Shown here piece by piece: positions 12,125 to 23,773 of a DNA stretch of 64,000 nucleotides. The stretch is taken from positions 24,129,769-24,193,768 of the forward strand of contig JBCFYV010000100.1 in the NCBI GenBank assembly GCA_039000515.1, read 5' to 3'. Every line of letters begins with the position of its first letter. Position 1 is the first letter of the stretch. The notes under the pieces are model-generated. The model did no database searches and had not been told where the DNA came from. It saw nothing but the letters and a program-made list of their open reading frames with translations. The position numbers and the translations under genes were made by a program. The stretch comes from Timema cristinae. Lineage: Eukaryota; Arthropoda; Insecta; Phasmatodea; Timematidae.

Positions 12125-12869
12125 CCCTTTCTTCATTCAACTAAAATGAATGAAGTTGTAACATAGACGAGAACCGTAAAACTGAGCTCCTATATTATTT
12201 TTCAGCGACTTAGGAAATGAATCTAATGATAGAATTTGAGGGTGTTGACAATTATTATTTATAGCCCACTATAAATGACAGGATCTGGAATGCTTTCCGG
12301 AAAGCGTGTTGTATGCGTACTGAACCAAATAAACACGACTTCTGTCTTTGTTACTAGTTTTTCAACTAAACTAGCTATTTCTCTGGGAAAGTTTTTAGTA
12401 AAGTCTAAAATAATATATTTTTGTCGTATTTGCGGTAAAAAAAAAAAGTTAAGGACAATATTCCGCTGCTGAAGCTATCCAGAAGAAGAAAAAGGTCTAG
12501 AGTTAACCATCTGTTTTATCCGTGAGAGGACCAAACTGTACCTGGTTATTGTGTAATGCTCCCAAATGGATGTCGGCCCTCGTAAAATGGTAAATGTAAA
12601 GACAGGGTTGCTCTTGTTATGTGTCCTAATGTTTCAGAGAGGAAAAGGGGGAGGAGCTAAGAGATGTGATTCAAATTATCGGGCTTAATTTTTAAGTTAA
12701 TTTTTTTGTTCCCTCTAAAGGCTAATTATTTGAGGTGGGAGTGCAGATAAGGCGAGATAAGGCCAGTTTTTGCTGTTTTAATGTAAAAATAAATAATGCA
12801 TATCTCCGGTAGAAACATATTGTTTAATTCTCTTTACGTGGTTACTTCGAAAGATGTTGAATATCTATC

Positions 12870-13110
12870 AAGGATGTCCTGGAATTTCATGACAACTTTT
12901 TATCATCATTTAAAAAAAGTTGTAATCTAATGTCACTATGCGCATTACAGATATCTTACAACCATAGAGGACTCAATGCGAAGAAAGTTAAGCTCTATGT
13001 TTGTACTATAGCAATATTTATTTATTTTGGCCAAAAAAGGTTTAGCTACAAAAATTGCAAAAACACTAGCCTTTTCTTGCTTCCCCTATACCCTAACCTT
13101 AAAGCTTGCA
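12870..13110 (+). repeat. Ancient interspersed repeat R, copy 1
   Basis: The motif TGTCCTGGAATTTCATGACA is followed by a GCATTACAGATAT block and a TATTTATTTTGGCCAAAAAA block. The same blocks recur at 45105-45310, and the second half at 41750-41930 and on both sides of the MULE (21350-21408, 24650-24790). No coding capacity was seen. Confidence 0.65.
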
Positions 13111-13480
13111 GTTCAATGTCCAAAATTTACAAATTCTCTAGCATATTTTTAGTTTTCTAAATTAAAGAACCAAAACATATGTTGAGCGAGAGGTCCGTGA
13201 GAAGCCAACTAAAGAACACGGTGAGTGAAGTGTTCGGGATAACACCACAGTGTGCGAATGCACGCATTTGAGCAGGCATATTACACAACTCTAGCACTAT
13301 GGAGCTGCAATGGAGTAGTTCCATCTCCCTCACTGTTGTCACTTAGCATCTCCAGTGATTTACACAGTATTGTATGTGTACAAGTTTTGAAAAGATTGTA
13401 TTATATGCTAGGATCTACCCTTGGTCTATCTACTCTGAAAGCTTACCTACGGATTGCAATATGGAGAAGATTGTTTTATT

Positions 13481-13766
13481 ATTATTATTATTTATTATTA
13501 TTAGCACCGCGTCTTACTACCCGTTCGGGTTATACGCACTTACGCTAATGTGTAATGGTAGGTGATTGTGAGATGAAATGCAGGACCTGCAATTTAACGT
13601 GGAATCCGAACCACGGTGGAGGCCTGGCATTCCCCACATTCACAAGATGTCTTGTCAGAGGTGAAGGAAGGGTTTGGTAATCATATAAATCTGTGCCGGG
13701 ACCGAGGCTTGAACCCCGGCCGCCAGCACAGAAGTTGACACCTTACCCCTAGACCATCAGGTCACC
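13481..13766 (-). mobile_element. SINE family A copy 2, with target duplication
   Basis: It has the same structure as the copy at 11.8 kb. The flanking duplication is GATTGTTTTATT (13469-13480) and GATTGTTTATT (13767-13777). The high similarity to the other A copies suggests recent activity. Confidence 0.9.
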
Positions 13767-14512
13767 GATTGTTTATTGTTTTAGTGCAAAAAATACACCA
13801 TACTTATGGTTCACTTGTTTTCCCGACCCACTATTGTAGCCCAGTTTATGGCTATTTGCATCAGTTTTGAGTTGCCAGTGAAATTAAAAATGACATTTCA
13901 ATATAATAAGTTTGAAAAAATAATAATAAAGAATGGGAAAATATTGGAAAACAAAGAGTACAAGGTAGTATTTTATATGCAAAGTCTGGAAAATAAAATT
14001 TACAGCGTTAGATAATTTTTTTATATATATTTGATTTGGGAACTTTACACAAACACATATTTTCATAGATAGGCCTTATCTGACAGAAAACTTAGTAGAT
14101 CTACTCTCACGTATCCATACGTCAAGTAATGTAATCTGAAGCTGTCTCTTTTGTTAAATATTACTAAATATTATCAATACTTGTAAAATAACACTACTAA
14201 AATACTGTTCAGAACCCTTTTCTTGAATAAAATAATCGAATAAGGCGTTATACAATCATACCCGGAAGTGTCTATCTCACATAGAATTAGGTATAAATAC
14301 AGGAAGGCTCCCCCGATAGCCCCAATTAAAAAGTGTTCTCAATATTCCGTACAGCTAGGTGGTGTCGTGAGCCTTCTCTAAATCGAAGGACACAGCCAGA
14401 AGATGCTGTTTACGAACAGGCGTCTTAAGAAGATCACCGTGGATCGTTTAAAGGAGGCCGTACGTTTATCTGGTGCTGAAAACCAACCCTTGGTCTAATA
14501 CTAGCTTATTTT

Positions 14513-15004
<492 letters not shown>

Positions 15005-15269
15005 TGGCCACCAAAGTGGGTGAATATTATACCCTGATTTTGGTTGGAAGAACATTATATACCATTCAAAACATATTTATTTGCGGCCCACATTGATAAC
15101 ATTTTACTATATTGTTAATGCTATTTTATAGGTAATTATTATATTTACCATAAGTGACAACTGAAGATAACATGACTTGATGTATGAATATATTCAAATT
15201 GTTTTATTAACTTTAGTAACTTACTTCTATGTTTTTCCTACCAAAATCATACTTACGTTAGTGCCTTTA

Positions 15270-15460
15270 GGCCCTGCGTTGCCCGTGGACATTTTGCTCC
15301 CGAACAGATTTTTAATTAATTAAAAAAATCCAATCAAATTTTAAAAATTCCTGCTTCGGGGTGCAGCTACTTGTTTGTGCACAGTGATCATAAGTTTACA
15401 ATTTCAGACCTGTGCGTGCGGTAGATATCGCGCAATGCTCATGACAATACATTAATAACA
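15270..15460 (+). repeat. Interspersed repeat S, copy 1 (non-coding, unclassified)
   Basis: CCCTGCGTTGCCCGTGGAC, an A/T core and TTTCAGACCTGTGCGTGCGG recur with the same order and spacing at 41110-41290. The element class is unknown. Confidence 0.6.
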
Positions 15461-15984
15461 AGAAGAGTTTGTTTAGGTTAGAAGAGATTGACAATCGTTC
15501 ATGAACCGAGTGATAACCGTATTCAACTGTTATTCTTTTTAAAATGTTAAAACGTTTCGAGCTTAAAGGGATCCAAATATTCTGGACGAACTATGATTTG
15601 GAACGGAGTCAAAGCTTTGGGTTCGAATCACACCAACACAAAAGAGGTCCAAAGGACCACGATATAAAGGATGGAGAGGAACCATTTATCATCATTCTAC
15701 CAATCCAGTGGTGAACGTGAAGGACTCGAACCAGAGACGCGAGACCTAGTCCCCACCCCCTCTTCAACCCTTCACACAAACAGGTTTTCTGGTATCAGAG
15801 GGGAGATTTTTTTTTGCCTCAGCTCCTCCATCCACCCCGCTAAACCCTTCCTTTAGCTGACGAAGCGGAGGAGCGACCGAACAAAGGATCTAAAACTGGG
15901 TTTACAGAGAGCTTGTTCATAAAATGGCGGAGCCATAGCTAAATGTAGCGTACAAGGTGTGTGTGTATATATATTTTAATAGGT

Positions 15985-16095
15985 ACCTCGTCGAGGGAAA
16001 ACCACCCGTGATCAAACCCCGATCTCCCCGTCTTCGGCGGTGTTTTCTATTTCAAGGGTAGCACCTTAAACCATGCAGCCGAAGAATCGGACATT
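15985..16095 (-). mobile_element. SINE family C fragment
   Basis: It carries the box-B-like complement (ATCAAACCCCGATCTCCC) and the CAAGGGTAGC head complement shared with the copy at 42.7 kb. It is truncated and lacks the tail. Confidence 0.5.
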
Positions 16096-16100
16096 TGACA

Positions 16101-16463
16101 TATTTAACGTGCACTTTCTGAACCGACTGATTATATCAGCATACGAGAATGTCTATGAGCGATAGAGAAAGAGCCTACCAATTTTGCCGGGAAAGGTATT
16201 TATTTACACATACCTTGCAGGTTTGTTTTACATGCCACCCGATAGCTCAGCGGGTAACGTGTCTGCCTACTGAGCTAAGGGACTCAGTTTTGAATATTGA
16301 CATGGCAAAAAAAAATTATAATTGGTGAAATGTGCGATTACCCTTCCATAGCAATGAATTAACGGGCAGAGGCTGGATACGGTTCCTGATTTAGATTTAA
16401 GTTAGTTAGTTAGTAGTGTGCTAATAAGGTCAGTCAGTCAGTTCAAAAATTGCACGTTAAATA
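16101..16463. mobile_element. 363-bp inverted-repeat element containing a tRNA-like segment
   Basis: Terminal inverted repeats begin TATTTAACGTGCACTTTCTG on the left (16101) and TATTTAACGTGCAATTTTTG on the reverse of the right end (16463), and extend into the GACTGACTGA region. Inside, 16233-16296 is tRNA-like (TAGCTCAGCGGGTA box A, degraded box B). A lone left end recurs at 32383-32406. No transposase is present. Confidence 0.7.
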
Positions 16464-16574
16464 CCTCAAACGAAAAAAAATATATATATGAGATTTTACA
16501 TGCCACAACCGACATGAGACCAATGGTTTTACACCTCATTAGAAGGAAGGTGTGCTAATTACGTACCTATATTG

Positions 16575-16675
16575 CTAAAGAAAAATTCGCTGACCCCCTC
16601 TGGGTTCGAACCCAAGAACATTGGGTACCAAGGCGAACCCTTTTCTCCAAGACCATCGAGGTCAACCAACGTAAA
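16575..16675 (-). repeat. tRNA-derived sequence fragment
   Basis: On the minus strand, GACCTCGATGGTCTTGGAG (weak box A) and GGGTTCGAACCC (strong box B) are about 40 bp apart. It lacks a matching acceptor stem, so it is a SINE head or tRNA pseudogene rather than a tRNA gene. Confidence 0.45.
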
Positions 16676-16714
16676 AAAAAAAATATCATATATAACTACC
16701 TCACTCGATAGATT

Positions 16715-16950
16715 ATTATTAACACCGTGTCTTACTACCCGTTCGTATTATATGCATAAGTACTATTTACGCTAATAGATTAGGGATTGGGAAGGTTGAA
16801 TGTAGAGGAAGTAAGCCCGCATTTGCGTAGAAGGAAAATGAAAAACCATTTCAGTTCACCCGACCGAGATTCGAACCTCAATTCCCATTCTCGGTAGTCT
16901 AGATCAACACGAAACGAGCGCGTTAGCTAACTACACCACCGCGGCGGGTG
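16715..16950 (-). mobile_element. SINE family B copy 2, with target duplication
   Basis: A diverged B copy. The tail (GGGTAGTAAGACACGGTG complement), body and tRNA-like head are all present. The duplication is TCACTCGATAGATT (16701-16714) and TCACTCGCTAGATT (16951-16964), one mismatch. Confidence 0.88.
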
Positions 16951-16964
16951 TCACTCGCTAGATT

Positions 16965-18700
16965 TACCCAAATAACGGCATTTCCAAATGTTATAATCTG
17001 AAATGAAGCATTGCATGTAAGTTCACCAAAAGGTCCACCCACACACATGCCTGTTATAGAAGGATGCACTAAAGGAGTCTAAACCGCACCATGTTGGCTT
17101 TATTAAGATCTCAATTTCTGCGTGTGTCGTGTGGGGGGTACCAAACGCGCGGCGATGGAGAACATTTCATAAAGATCGTTAGATGTTGACCTTGAGACGG
17201 ATCCACGAGAGAGCAGATGGCTGGCTAGCTGACGGTTTAATTAACTGACCGTGTGTATGTCGCATACACCCCTTGCAAGGGAGAGTTTACCAACCAAATG
17301 AGGTGCAGAGTAGATTAGTTAGTCGCCTGACCACCCTTAGTTATACACTCAAGTACTTGTTTTTAACCTATTTATCTGTACGTCTTACAACCATTTTGGG
17401 CCTCGATCAAAGGTCCTGCGATCATACATTGTTTCGCCACTATACATTTGTTCTTTTTTTCTTTGGTCCATATATATATAATTTATTCCTCATATTCAAT
17501 ATTTGCTCAGATATGTCTATACCCTACCTTTCTAAAAAAATTAACATTTAAAGTTCTTTAAACATTACATATTATGACCGGTCAAGTTAGTATTGGCCAC
17601 ACTAAAATATTATTTTAAAGTACTTTATAGTATATTTGCGTGTTTATAAGACTCAGTGATCTACTTTTAATGGCGAAGTAGTTTTTTTTGAACGATCGAC
17701 AGAGAATCGCCGCGAGAGGGACCAGTTGCCGACCTTTGGTCTAACTCAAAGATACCCGTAAGAGTAGGCAAGCGGTTGAAGGTGTCAAGCTCAACTCCCG
17801 ATCAGGAGTTTTTTCTAAATTATTTAACACTCTTCCTCGCTTGAATGAGGATGCATTTGTTCTAAGTTATACATTACTCATCCTTATTCCGTTGGCTTAT
17901 ATTTTCTTCGAATAGTCCAGACGGGCACTAAAAAGAGGGTGGGAAGATTATTAAAGGCTAAACCTCGGGGACAGAGAGTTAAGAAGAGTACTGCAAATCA
18001 AATGCACCCACATTAGTGTGGCGGAAGGAAATACATATCTTAGTGGGAAATAACATCAAGTAAACCAGACCAAGATTCGAAACCATGACTTTCCAGTCGA
18101 CGGCGACCAACGATCATCTACCAATGTAGCTAGGAATGCTATACAACAATATTCACCTGCTTATATGGGCGGGAACAGGGAAGATAGAAAACAAATGCTC
18201 CCTTAAGGACCAAGTTAGTGACTGAACCCCAGCCTCCCGTATGTCAGTGTACACCTGGTTATGCCGCCAACACAACAAGTTAAAATGAAATAAACAGAGA
18301 ACGATACTGTACATATTGTAATTATTGAAATCACCTGACTTTTCCATGTTTTCAAACCAAGCAATGTACGTATATTCCCAGCATTCAATGTGCAAAGCTA
18401 AAACAAATACTCATTATTCTCACACAGGTATTATTAAAGACAAATCTGCACTTGCCCTTCACAAAATTAGGGGAAATGGAGATAAGACTGTTAACATTGG
18501 GATATACTTTTATATTTCACATTTAAAAACATCTGACAGTTCCAGTGACTTTTTAAAATGTTCCCCCTTGTTAATCGCCAAAAATGATAGTAGAATGTGT
18601 CACAGTACAGAATGCACGCACGCACGCCGCGGTTCAATATCTGAGCGTTACTTTATTTTGTTCACACGTCAAGTCATGCGATGTGATCACTTCAGACATT
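16965..18700. other. Intronic sequence with faint tRNA-derived repeat remains
   Basis: No gene. Stretches near 17930-18130 and 18160-18260 contain box-B-like complements (GATTCGAAACC, CTGAACCCC) and look like eroded SINEs. The remainder is unassigned. Confidence 0.4.
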
Positions 18701-18709
18701 ACTCGCATG

Positions 18710-18890
18710 GTCCAACGCGTCACTCGTGTGCTGGACTTGATTCCCGGTGGCGAGGAGATCGGGGTTAGAATCCCAGCCGAGTGTACTGGGTATTTTTGTC
18801 TGAGGATGCGTGAGGTGTGGCCGTTGCGCTGGCGTGACACGGAAGAGATGGTTTCCTACACATAACCATGTCATCTGTGGATTTACTCAG
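18710..18890 (+). mobile_element. Eroded SINE (family C-like)
   Basis: Head CGCGTCACTCGTGTGCTGGA, then GGAGATCGGGGTTAGAATCC (box B) and GAGTGTACTGGG. The same order appears at 20814-20985. The 3' tail is missing. Confidence 0.5.
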
Positions 18891-19148
18891 CTGTTTCCTT
18901 TTAAAACAGGGCAATAGAATTATAGAAGAAAGTAACTTTATGAAAACAAGAACACATTTTGTTTGCTGTTAACATTGATATTAATTTACTACATTGTTAG
19001 TGTTATTTTCTAGGTATTGTTAGTAATTATCAAAAGAGACCACCACAGAACACACGACTTGACACATGAATATATTATATACATTTTAGTAACTTTTGTA
19101 AATATCAGATACGGGCCTTCCCTCCAGTGCTCTACTATATATATACAT

Positions 19149-19170
19149 ACACACACACACACACACACAC
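19149..19170. repeat. (AC)n microsatellite
   Basis: Eleven AC units directly abutting the fold-back element that follows. Confidence 0.9.
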
Positions 19171-19174
19171 AATG

Positions 19175-19740
19175 ACAAAACTTCCCGCATCGGTTTATTC
19201 TTCCATAAAACCTCAGTGTAATAGATGATGTATATGTTACAGGAAAATTGGATTGTTAGGGAGAGTTGACTCGGCCTAGGTAAAGTCGACTTTTACTGGT
19301 CTTTTTAGTAAAAGTTGATTAAAAGCGAAAAGTGATGAATTTCGATCAACATTTACTAGTCACAGTTGACTCTACCTAGGGAAAGTATACTCTTACTACC
19401 TTGAGTTAGTAAAAGTTGACTAACCTAACCTAACCTAACCTAAAAACACACTGAAACTAATTAATCAAACACACACTGAATCCTTGGTCACTGTTGAAAA
19501 CTACAACAAATGGACGAGTGATCAAAGAAAACAACAGTAAACAAATAGAGCTGGGATATTCAAAACAGTTGCATGTGGAGAGCAACAGCGCGGAATCAAC
19601 TTTTACTGATATTTTTAGTAAGAGTAAACTTTACCTCGGCCGAGTAAACTCTCCCTAACAATCTAATTTTCCTGTAACATATACATCATCTATTACACTG
19701 AGGTTTTATGGAAGAATAAACCGATGCTGAAAGTTTTGTT
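19175..19740. mobile_element. 566-bp fold-back element with about 120-bp terminal inverted repeats and telomere-type repeats inside
   Basis: The left arm (19175-about 19300) and right arm (about 19617-19740) are near-perfect reverse complements: CATCGGTTTATTCTTCCATA, GATGATGTATATGTTACAGG and GATTGTTAGGGAGAGTT occur in both. The centre repeats AGTTGACTC/GTAAAAGTTGAC-like motifs several times and contains TAACC units at 19421-19443. There is no coding frame. This is a MITE or Foldback-type element. Confidence 0.85.
19421..19443. repeat. Short (CCTAA)n run, insect telomere-type unit
   Basis: Four to five CCTAA units (complement TTAGG) lie in the core of the fold-back element. This is an interstitial run, not a telomere. 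Confidence 0.85.
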
Positions 19741-19743
19741 ATT

Positions 19744-20813
19744 GTTGTCCCAATGATTCACGAAGAGTACTAAACGGGCTGCTTTTAAACTCAAGTCAAC
19801 GTCTTCCATAGTTCTACTGAGGAGTTTTGAGTTCAAAATTATTAAAAATGGACATAAATATATTGCTTTATAACCTTATGGAAGAAGAATATGATGATGA
19901 ATCGTTATTTTGTTTCTTTGAAATAAGAAGGTGTAAACTATTTAATTTTATAAATATATGTATATACAAAATAAAAGAAAAAGTCAACTGCTACAATGAT
20001 TTATATATATATTATTTGTCTCGATTATATACTGTACTTATTATCGCCGAAGTTGACTTGCGGTGAACCAGAGCTAGACACGGTTGCGGGGTAGGTGGGT
20101 GTGGTCACGTGAACCTCTCGCGCATAACTTCTGGATTTACTAGCGCACGATTAACTTGTACGTTACCACGCAGCCACACAGCACGCACCACGTAACCCCG
20201 GACGTGGTGTCTTCTAACCAGGCCTTAAATGGTTTCCAACTTTCACTCACGCAAATGTGGGTTAATTTCCTCTAAAAGTGTACCTCACGCATCGCTATTC
20301 GATATTATCGTAATTAGTGTGTGTTATGAAATGAACAGGCACTGTTGGTATTTTTAAACTTAAATAATTTTAGGGTAGCTTAGCCTAATTAAGACAAATT
20401 TTAGACAGTTTGAAATATTCCGAAAATAGCTTTTAAGATAGAGTTTAAAATGGGTATATGGGAATAGTTTTTCCTGATAAATAAGGATATATTTTTAATT
20501 TTACAAATATAAATTATAATGGTAGTTTATAATTTTTTTATCCCCCCCCCTCTTATGCTTTATACACGATTTAGAAAGTATGTAAGATGGTCAAGTCCTT
20601 TACCCGTACTTTACTAGTAACGCGTTCAACTTTCTGAAAAGTTATGCATTATGCGCGAATGTGAACCTCACCAGGTAAAGTCGACAGCGTGACCTACATT
20701 CACCCTCACTTCTAGACGTGACCCAACATTTGCATAGTAAGTGCTTGGCTTCAACGCCAGCAGAGCAAGTGTTGAGTCAACTTATAATAGCCGCATCGGT
20801 GTTCACAAGGTCT
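19744..20813. other. Intronic sequence, no gene
   Basis: The GC-richer block 20040-20230 has no open frame of note. 20225-20330 has a faint SINE-body resemblance (CACGCAAATGTGGGTTAA). 20370-20460 faintly resembles the 140-bp repeat unit seen at 39.2 kb. Confidence 0.4.
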
Positions 20814-20985
20814 GACACGTCACTTGTGTTGGAATGGATTGCAGTTGAAGGGGAGATCGGAGTTTAAATCCAGGTCGGGTGTACTTAGTTTCCCACTATC
20901 CCTCAACGAAAATGAGGGCTCATTTCTTTTAAAACTCTACCTTCCTCCTCACTATTTCACTAGTGCAATTAATGCTTGGATATAG
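20814..20985 (+). mobile_element. Eroded SINE (family C-like), second copy
   Basis: It parallels 18710-18890: GTCACTTGTGTTGGAATGGA, GGAGATCGGAGTTTAAATCC (box B), GGTCGGGTGTACT. The tail is lost. Confidence 0.5.
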
Positions 20986-21696
20986 CCCAAACGCATACGT
21001 AAAACTCAGCGAAAGCCATATTTTTTAAATCGCCTCATGGATGATTTGTAAAATAGAGAAGGCTTTCTGCCAGTCTGTATGGTTAAGCTTTCCCCTCCTA
21101 TGTGATGGTACAAATACTAATGTGAACCTGTACGAGCGAGCACCCAGTGTGTACTGCGTAGTAAGGAGTGTCTAACAAGCTTGGAGCATGTAGCCCAAAC
21201 TGTGATACTTTCAGTTCCTGCAAGACGACCATTCCGATGCCAGAGGCGCTCAAACTTCAAACATAAGACTTGACAATTCATGGACTATTTTCAAAGTCAA
21301 GAGAGCAGACCAGACCCCCAGTTTACCATCTCAGGTTCTTGCACAGCGGCATTTGATGAAAAACTTTTTAAATAAAGAGAAAAGTTATCATTAAGTTCCA
21401 AGGCATTCTCGTCAGGGGCAAGCCCGAACTGCACCAGTAATTAAGGGATTAATACATGTTCACTTAACCCGGACCCGAATTGCGCAAAATCTAATTCAGG
21501 TGGACGAGGGGGGAGGGCGACACAAAATAACAAACACAACACAACAATCTGCGCCCCGTCTTGTCCTCCCTTCCTTAGGTAAGGGAATGTAAAAACGCCC
21601 TAAGAGCCCCTAACAAGATCTGTGTTAGCTTTTCTGATACAAGTCTGGCCAGTATTAACAAATTATCTCGGCAACGATAACTGGCCACGTGTGTAA

Positions 21697-22047
21697 ATGT
21701 TTTATTTTTGTTCGAGTTTGGTGTGGACTGTGATATTAGCGATAATTATCGATATGGAAAGGATGTATAGTGAAAGAGGGAAATATCTGATTGTATATAA
21801 TAATTATACGTATCGACAGGTGAATCAATTGAATTTGACGAGGGAAGAGAGGTGGAGTATTTACTTGTGGATTGGAAGACCAGCACAACCACGAACACGA
21901 CTAGATCAAGAGTTGAACAGAAAATTCATCAGCAACGCAGTTAAGATTGAAGTAAGGCCTTCAAAGTTGATCCACAAAGAGGTAAGTACATACAGAGAAA
22001 AAACTAAAAACATTGACCCGCAAGGACATGAAATGTTTCAAGAATAA
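21697..22047 (+). pseudogene. FLYWCH-like N-terminal fragment of the MULE-encoded protein
   Basis: The 116-codon frame includes SERGKYLIVYNNYTYRQ and then a W followed by FISNAVK, in the arrangement of FLYWCH zinc-finger domains that precede MULE transposase domains in insect elements. The expected second-half cysteine and HxH residues are not in place (for example RPAQPRTRL where Cys-Lys would be expected), so the domain is degraded. It lies inside the left end of the MULE-like element. Identification is from motif memory. Confidence 0.6.
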
Positions 22048-22149
22048 CATTAACTGTCAAATTTGCCTAAATCTTCCGACGAAATTAATTTGCCTTGATT
22101 AAATTGAACTAAATACTACTCTAGACGAACAATTTTGGTTACAAAACGA

Positions 22150-22520
22150 AAAAGAGAAGGTGGTTGTGATATTTTATTTTGACTCGAATCTTGAGTATTT
22201 GTGTCAACATGAAATTGTGTTAATGAATGGAACCTTTGAATACGCACCGAAACATTTCCTTCAGCTTTTTACTGTACACGGGTATTTCAAAGGGTCATAC
22301 ATACCTCTAGTTGTTGTGGCCTACTTAAAGACAAGAAAAAGCAGAAGTACACTGACACTATGAGAATACTAAAGAGGAGTGCGAGAAGAGACAACCCAAA
22401 CCCAACCTTCAACCTTTCTTTATACATTGTGATTGATTTCGAGCGAGCGCTCCACAAGTGCAACATTTCCACAAACCAAGATAGTAAGTATGCTGTCGAT
22501 CTCATTTGGTGCAAGCTTTG
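22150..22520 (+). pseudogene. MULE transposase domain fragment, frameshifted
   Basis: The frame 22160-22363 contains NGTFEYAPKHFLQLFTVHGY followed by YIPLV, the hallmark DGTF...P...Q.FT.HG..G.Y.PLV segment of MULE transposases, here with Asn in place of the usual catalytic Asp. A frame change near 22320 continues as DTMRILK... and IDFERALHK, matching the next conserved segment (D-x-E-x-A). The Asn substitution and the frame break indicate an inactive copy. Confidence 0.75.
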
Positions 22521-22617
22521 TAAGCGAAACAATTTTATTTTACAACTTTACATAAATCCCGTTATAATTTTTGACTTGATAGTTGATTATTATACTTTTC
22601 ACTGCTGAATTTTTTTT

Positions 22618-22810
22618 TTGCGCTGCGTTTTAATACCAGTTTGAGTTAACTTTTATGTGCTAATTATAAGTGGGACTTGGGATCAGATAGGTTGAATGTA
22701 GATAAAGTGAATCCAAATTTGCCTGGAGGGAGAGTGGAAAACCATTTAGGAAAACCCACATTCAGTTCATTTGACCAGGATTTGAACCCCAACTTCCCAA
22801 TCATCGGATT
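22618..22810 (-). mobile_element. Older SINE family B copy inside the MULE
   Basis: The diverged body (GAGGGAGAGTGGAAAACCAT) and box-B complement (GGATTTGAACCCC) are clear. The tail is degraded (GCGCTGCGTTTTAATACC). It was already present when the adjacent plus-strand B copy landed at its edge. Confidence 0.7.
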
Positions 22811-22824
22811 AAGTAATTTTGTTA

Positions 22825-23081
22825 CCCGCCTCGGTGGCGTAGTTGGCTAACGCGCTTGTCGTGTTGAGCTTGACTGCTGAGGACGGGGTGATCGAGGTTT
22901 GAATCTCGGTCGGGTGAACTGGGGGTGGTTTTTCCTAAATGGTTTTCCACTCTCCCATCCACGCAAATGCGGGTTCACTTCCTCTAATTCAACCTTCCCG
23001 ATTCCTAAATCTTTAATGTAATTAGTACTTAAAGCGTATAACCCGAACGGGTAGTAAGACGCGGTGCTAAATATTATTATT
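22825..23081 (+). mobile_element. SINE family B copy 3 (plus strand), with target duplication
   Basis: A well-preserved copy: CCCGCCTCGGTGGCGTAGTT head with box A, GGTTTGAATCTC box B, body, then GCGTATAACCCGAACGGGTA and an (ATT)n end. The duplication is AAGTAATTTTGTTA (22811-22824) and AAGTAATATTGTT (23082-23094). Confidence 0.92.
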
Positions 23082-23095
23082 AAGTAATATTGTTC

Positions 23096-23410
23096 ATAGT
23101 GTATATCTGGGGAGTTTATTAATGATAAATAGGACTGTATAATTGATCTTCAGAAAAAAAAAAAAGGAATTATATACAGTTTAATAATGACTAGTTTTAA
23201 AAGAATTCGAAATTTCTCAAAAATAGCTTTAACAATTAGGATTAAAACATACATCTTGGGTGTATTTAAGATGACAATTAATACTGTATACTTGGTTTTT
23301 GAAGCAAAGTCCTTTTTAGGGTAGTTTACCGATGACTAGTTTTCAAAGATTCAAAATATTTTGCCATTATTTTTAACGATTTTGTTAATAAATATACAAA
23401 GCTCTGTGAA
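23096..23410 (-). repeat. Two units of a ~140-bp satellite-like repeat (minus orientation)
   Basis: Two tandem units share ATGACTAGTTTT...TTCAAAAT/TTCGAAAT, TAGCTTTAAC and TACTTGGTTTTTGAAGCAA with GGGTAGTTTACCGATGACT. They are the reverse complement of the array at 39200-39745. They lie inside the MULE-like element. Confidence 0.65.
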
Positions 23411-23520
23411 GTGTGTGCCCCTCCAAAAATCCTTTGAATGACTTGTTTTTTATGTTTTGACTTCTTTTTTATTTTATTTTTGTTATTATTATATTATAAT
23501 TTAGCTTACATTTAGCTATT

Positions 23521-23773
23521 TTTTATATTTAGCACCGCGTCTTACTACCCGTTCGGGTTATACTCTTTAAGTACTAATTAAACTAATGGATTAGGAATTG
23601 GGAAGGTTTAATTAGAGGAAGTGAACCCGCATTTGGTGGAGGTAGAGTGGAAAACCATTTAGGAAAAACCACTCCCAGTTCACCCGACCTAGATTCGAAC
23701 CTCGATCTCCCCGTCCTCAGCAGTCGGGCTCAACACGACAAGCACGTTAGCCAACTACCACCAGAGGCGGGTT
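23521..23773 (-). mobile_element. SINE family B copy 4, with target duplication
   Basis: Full head, body and tail on the minus strand. The perfect duplication is ATTTAGCTATT (23510-23520 and 23774-23784). It inserted into the MULE's 3' half. Confidence 0.92.

Noticed and set aside
19421..19443. Telomere or chromosome-end signal
   Set aside because: Only four to five CCTAA units, inside a mobile element and far from any end.
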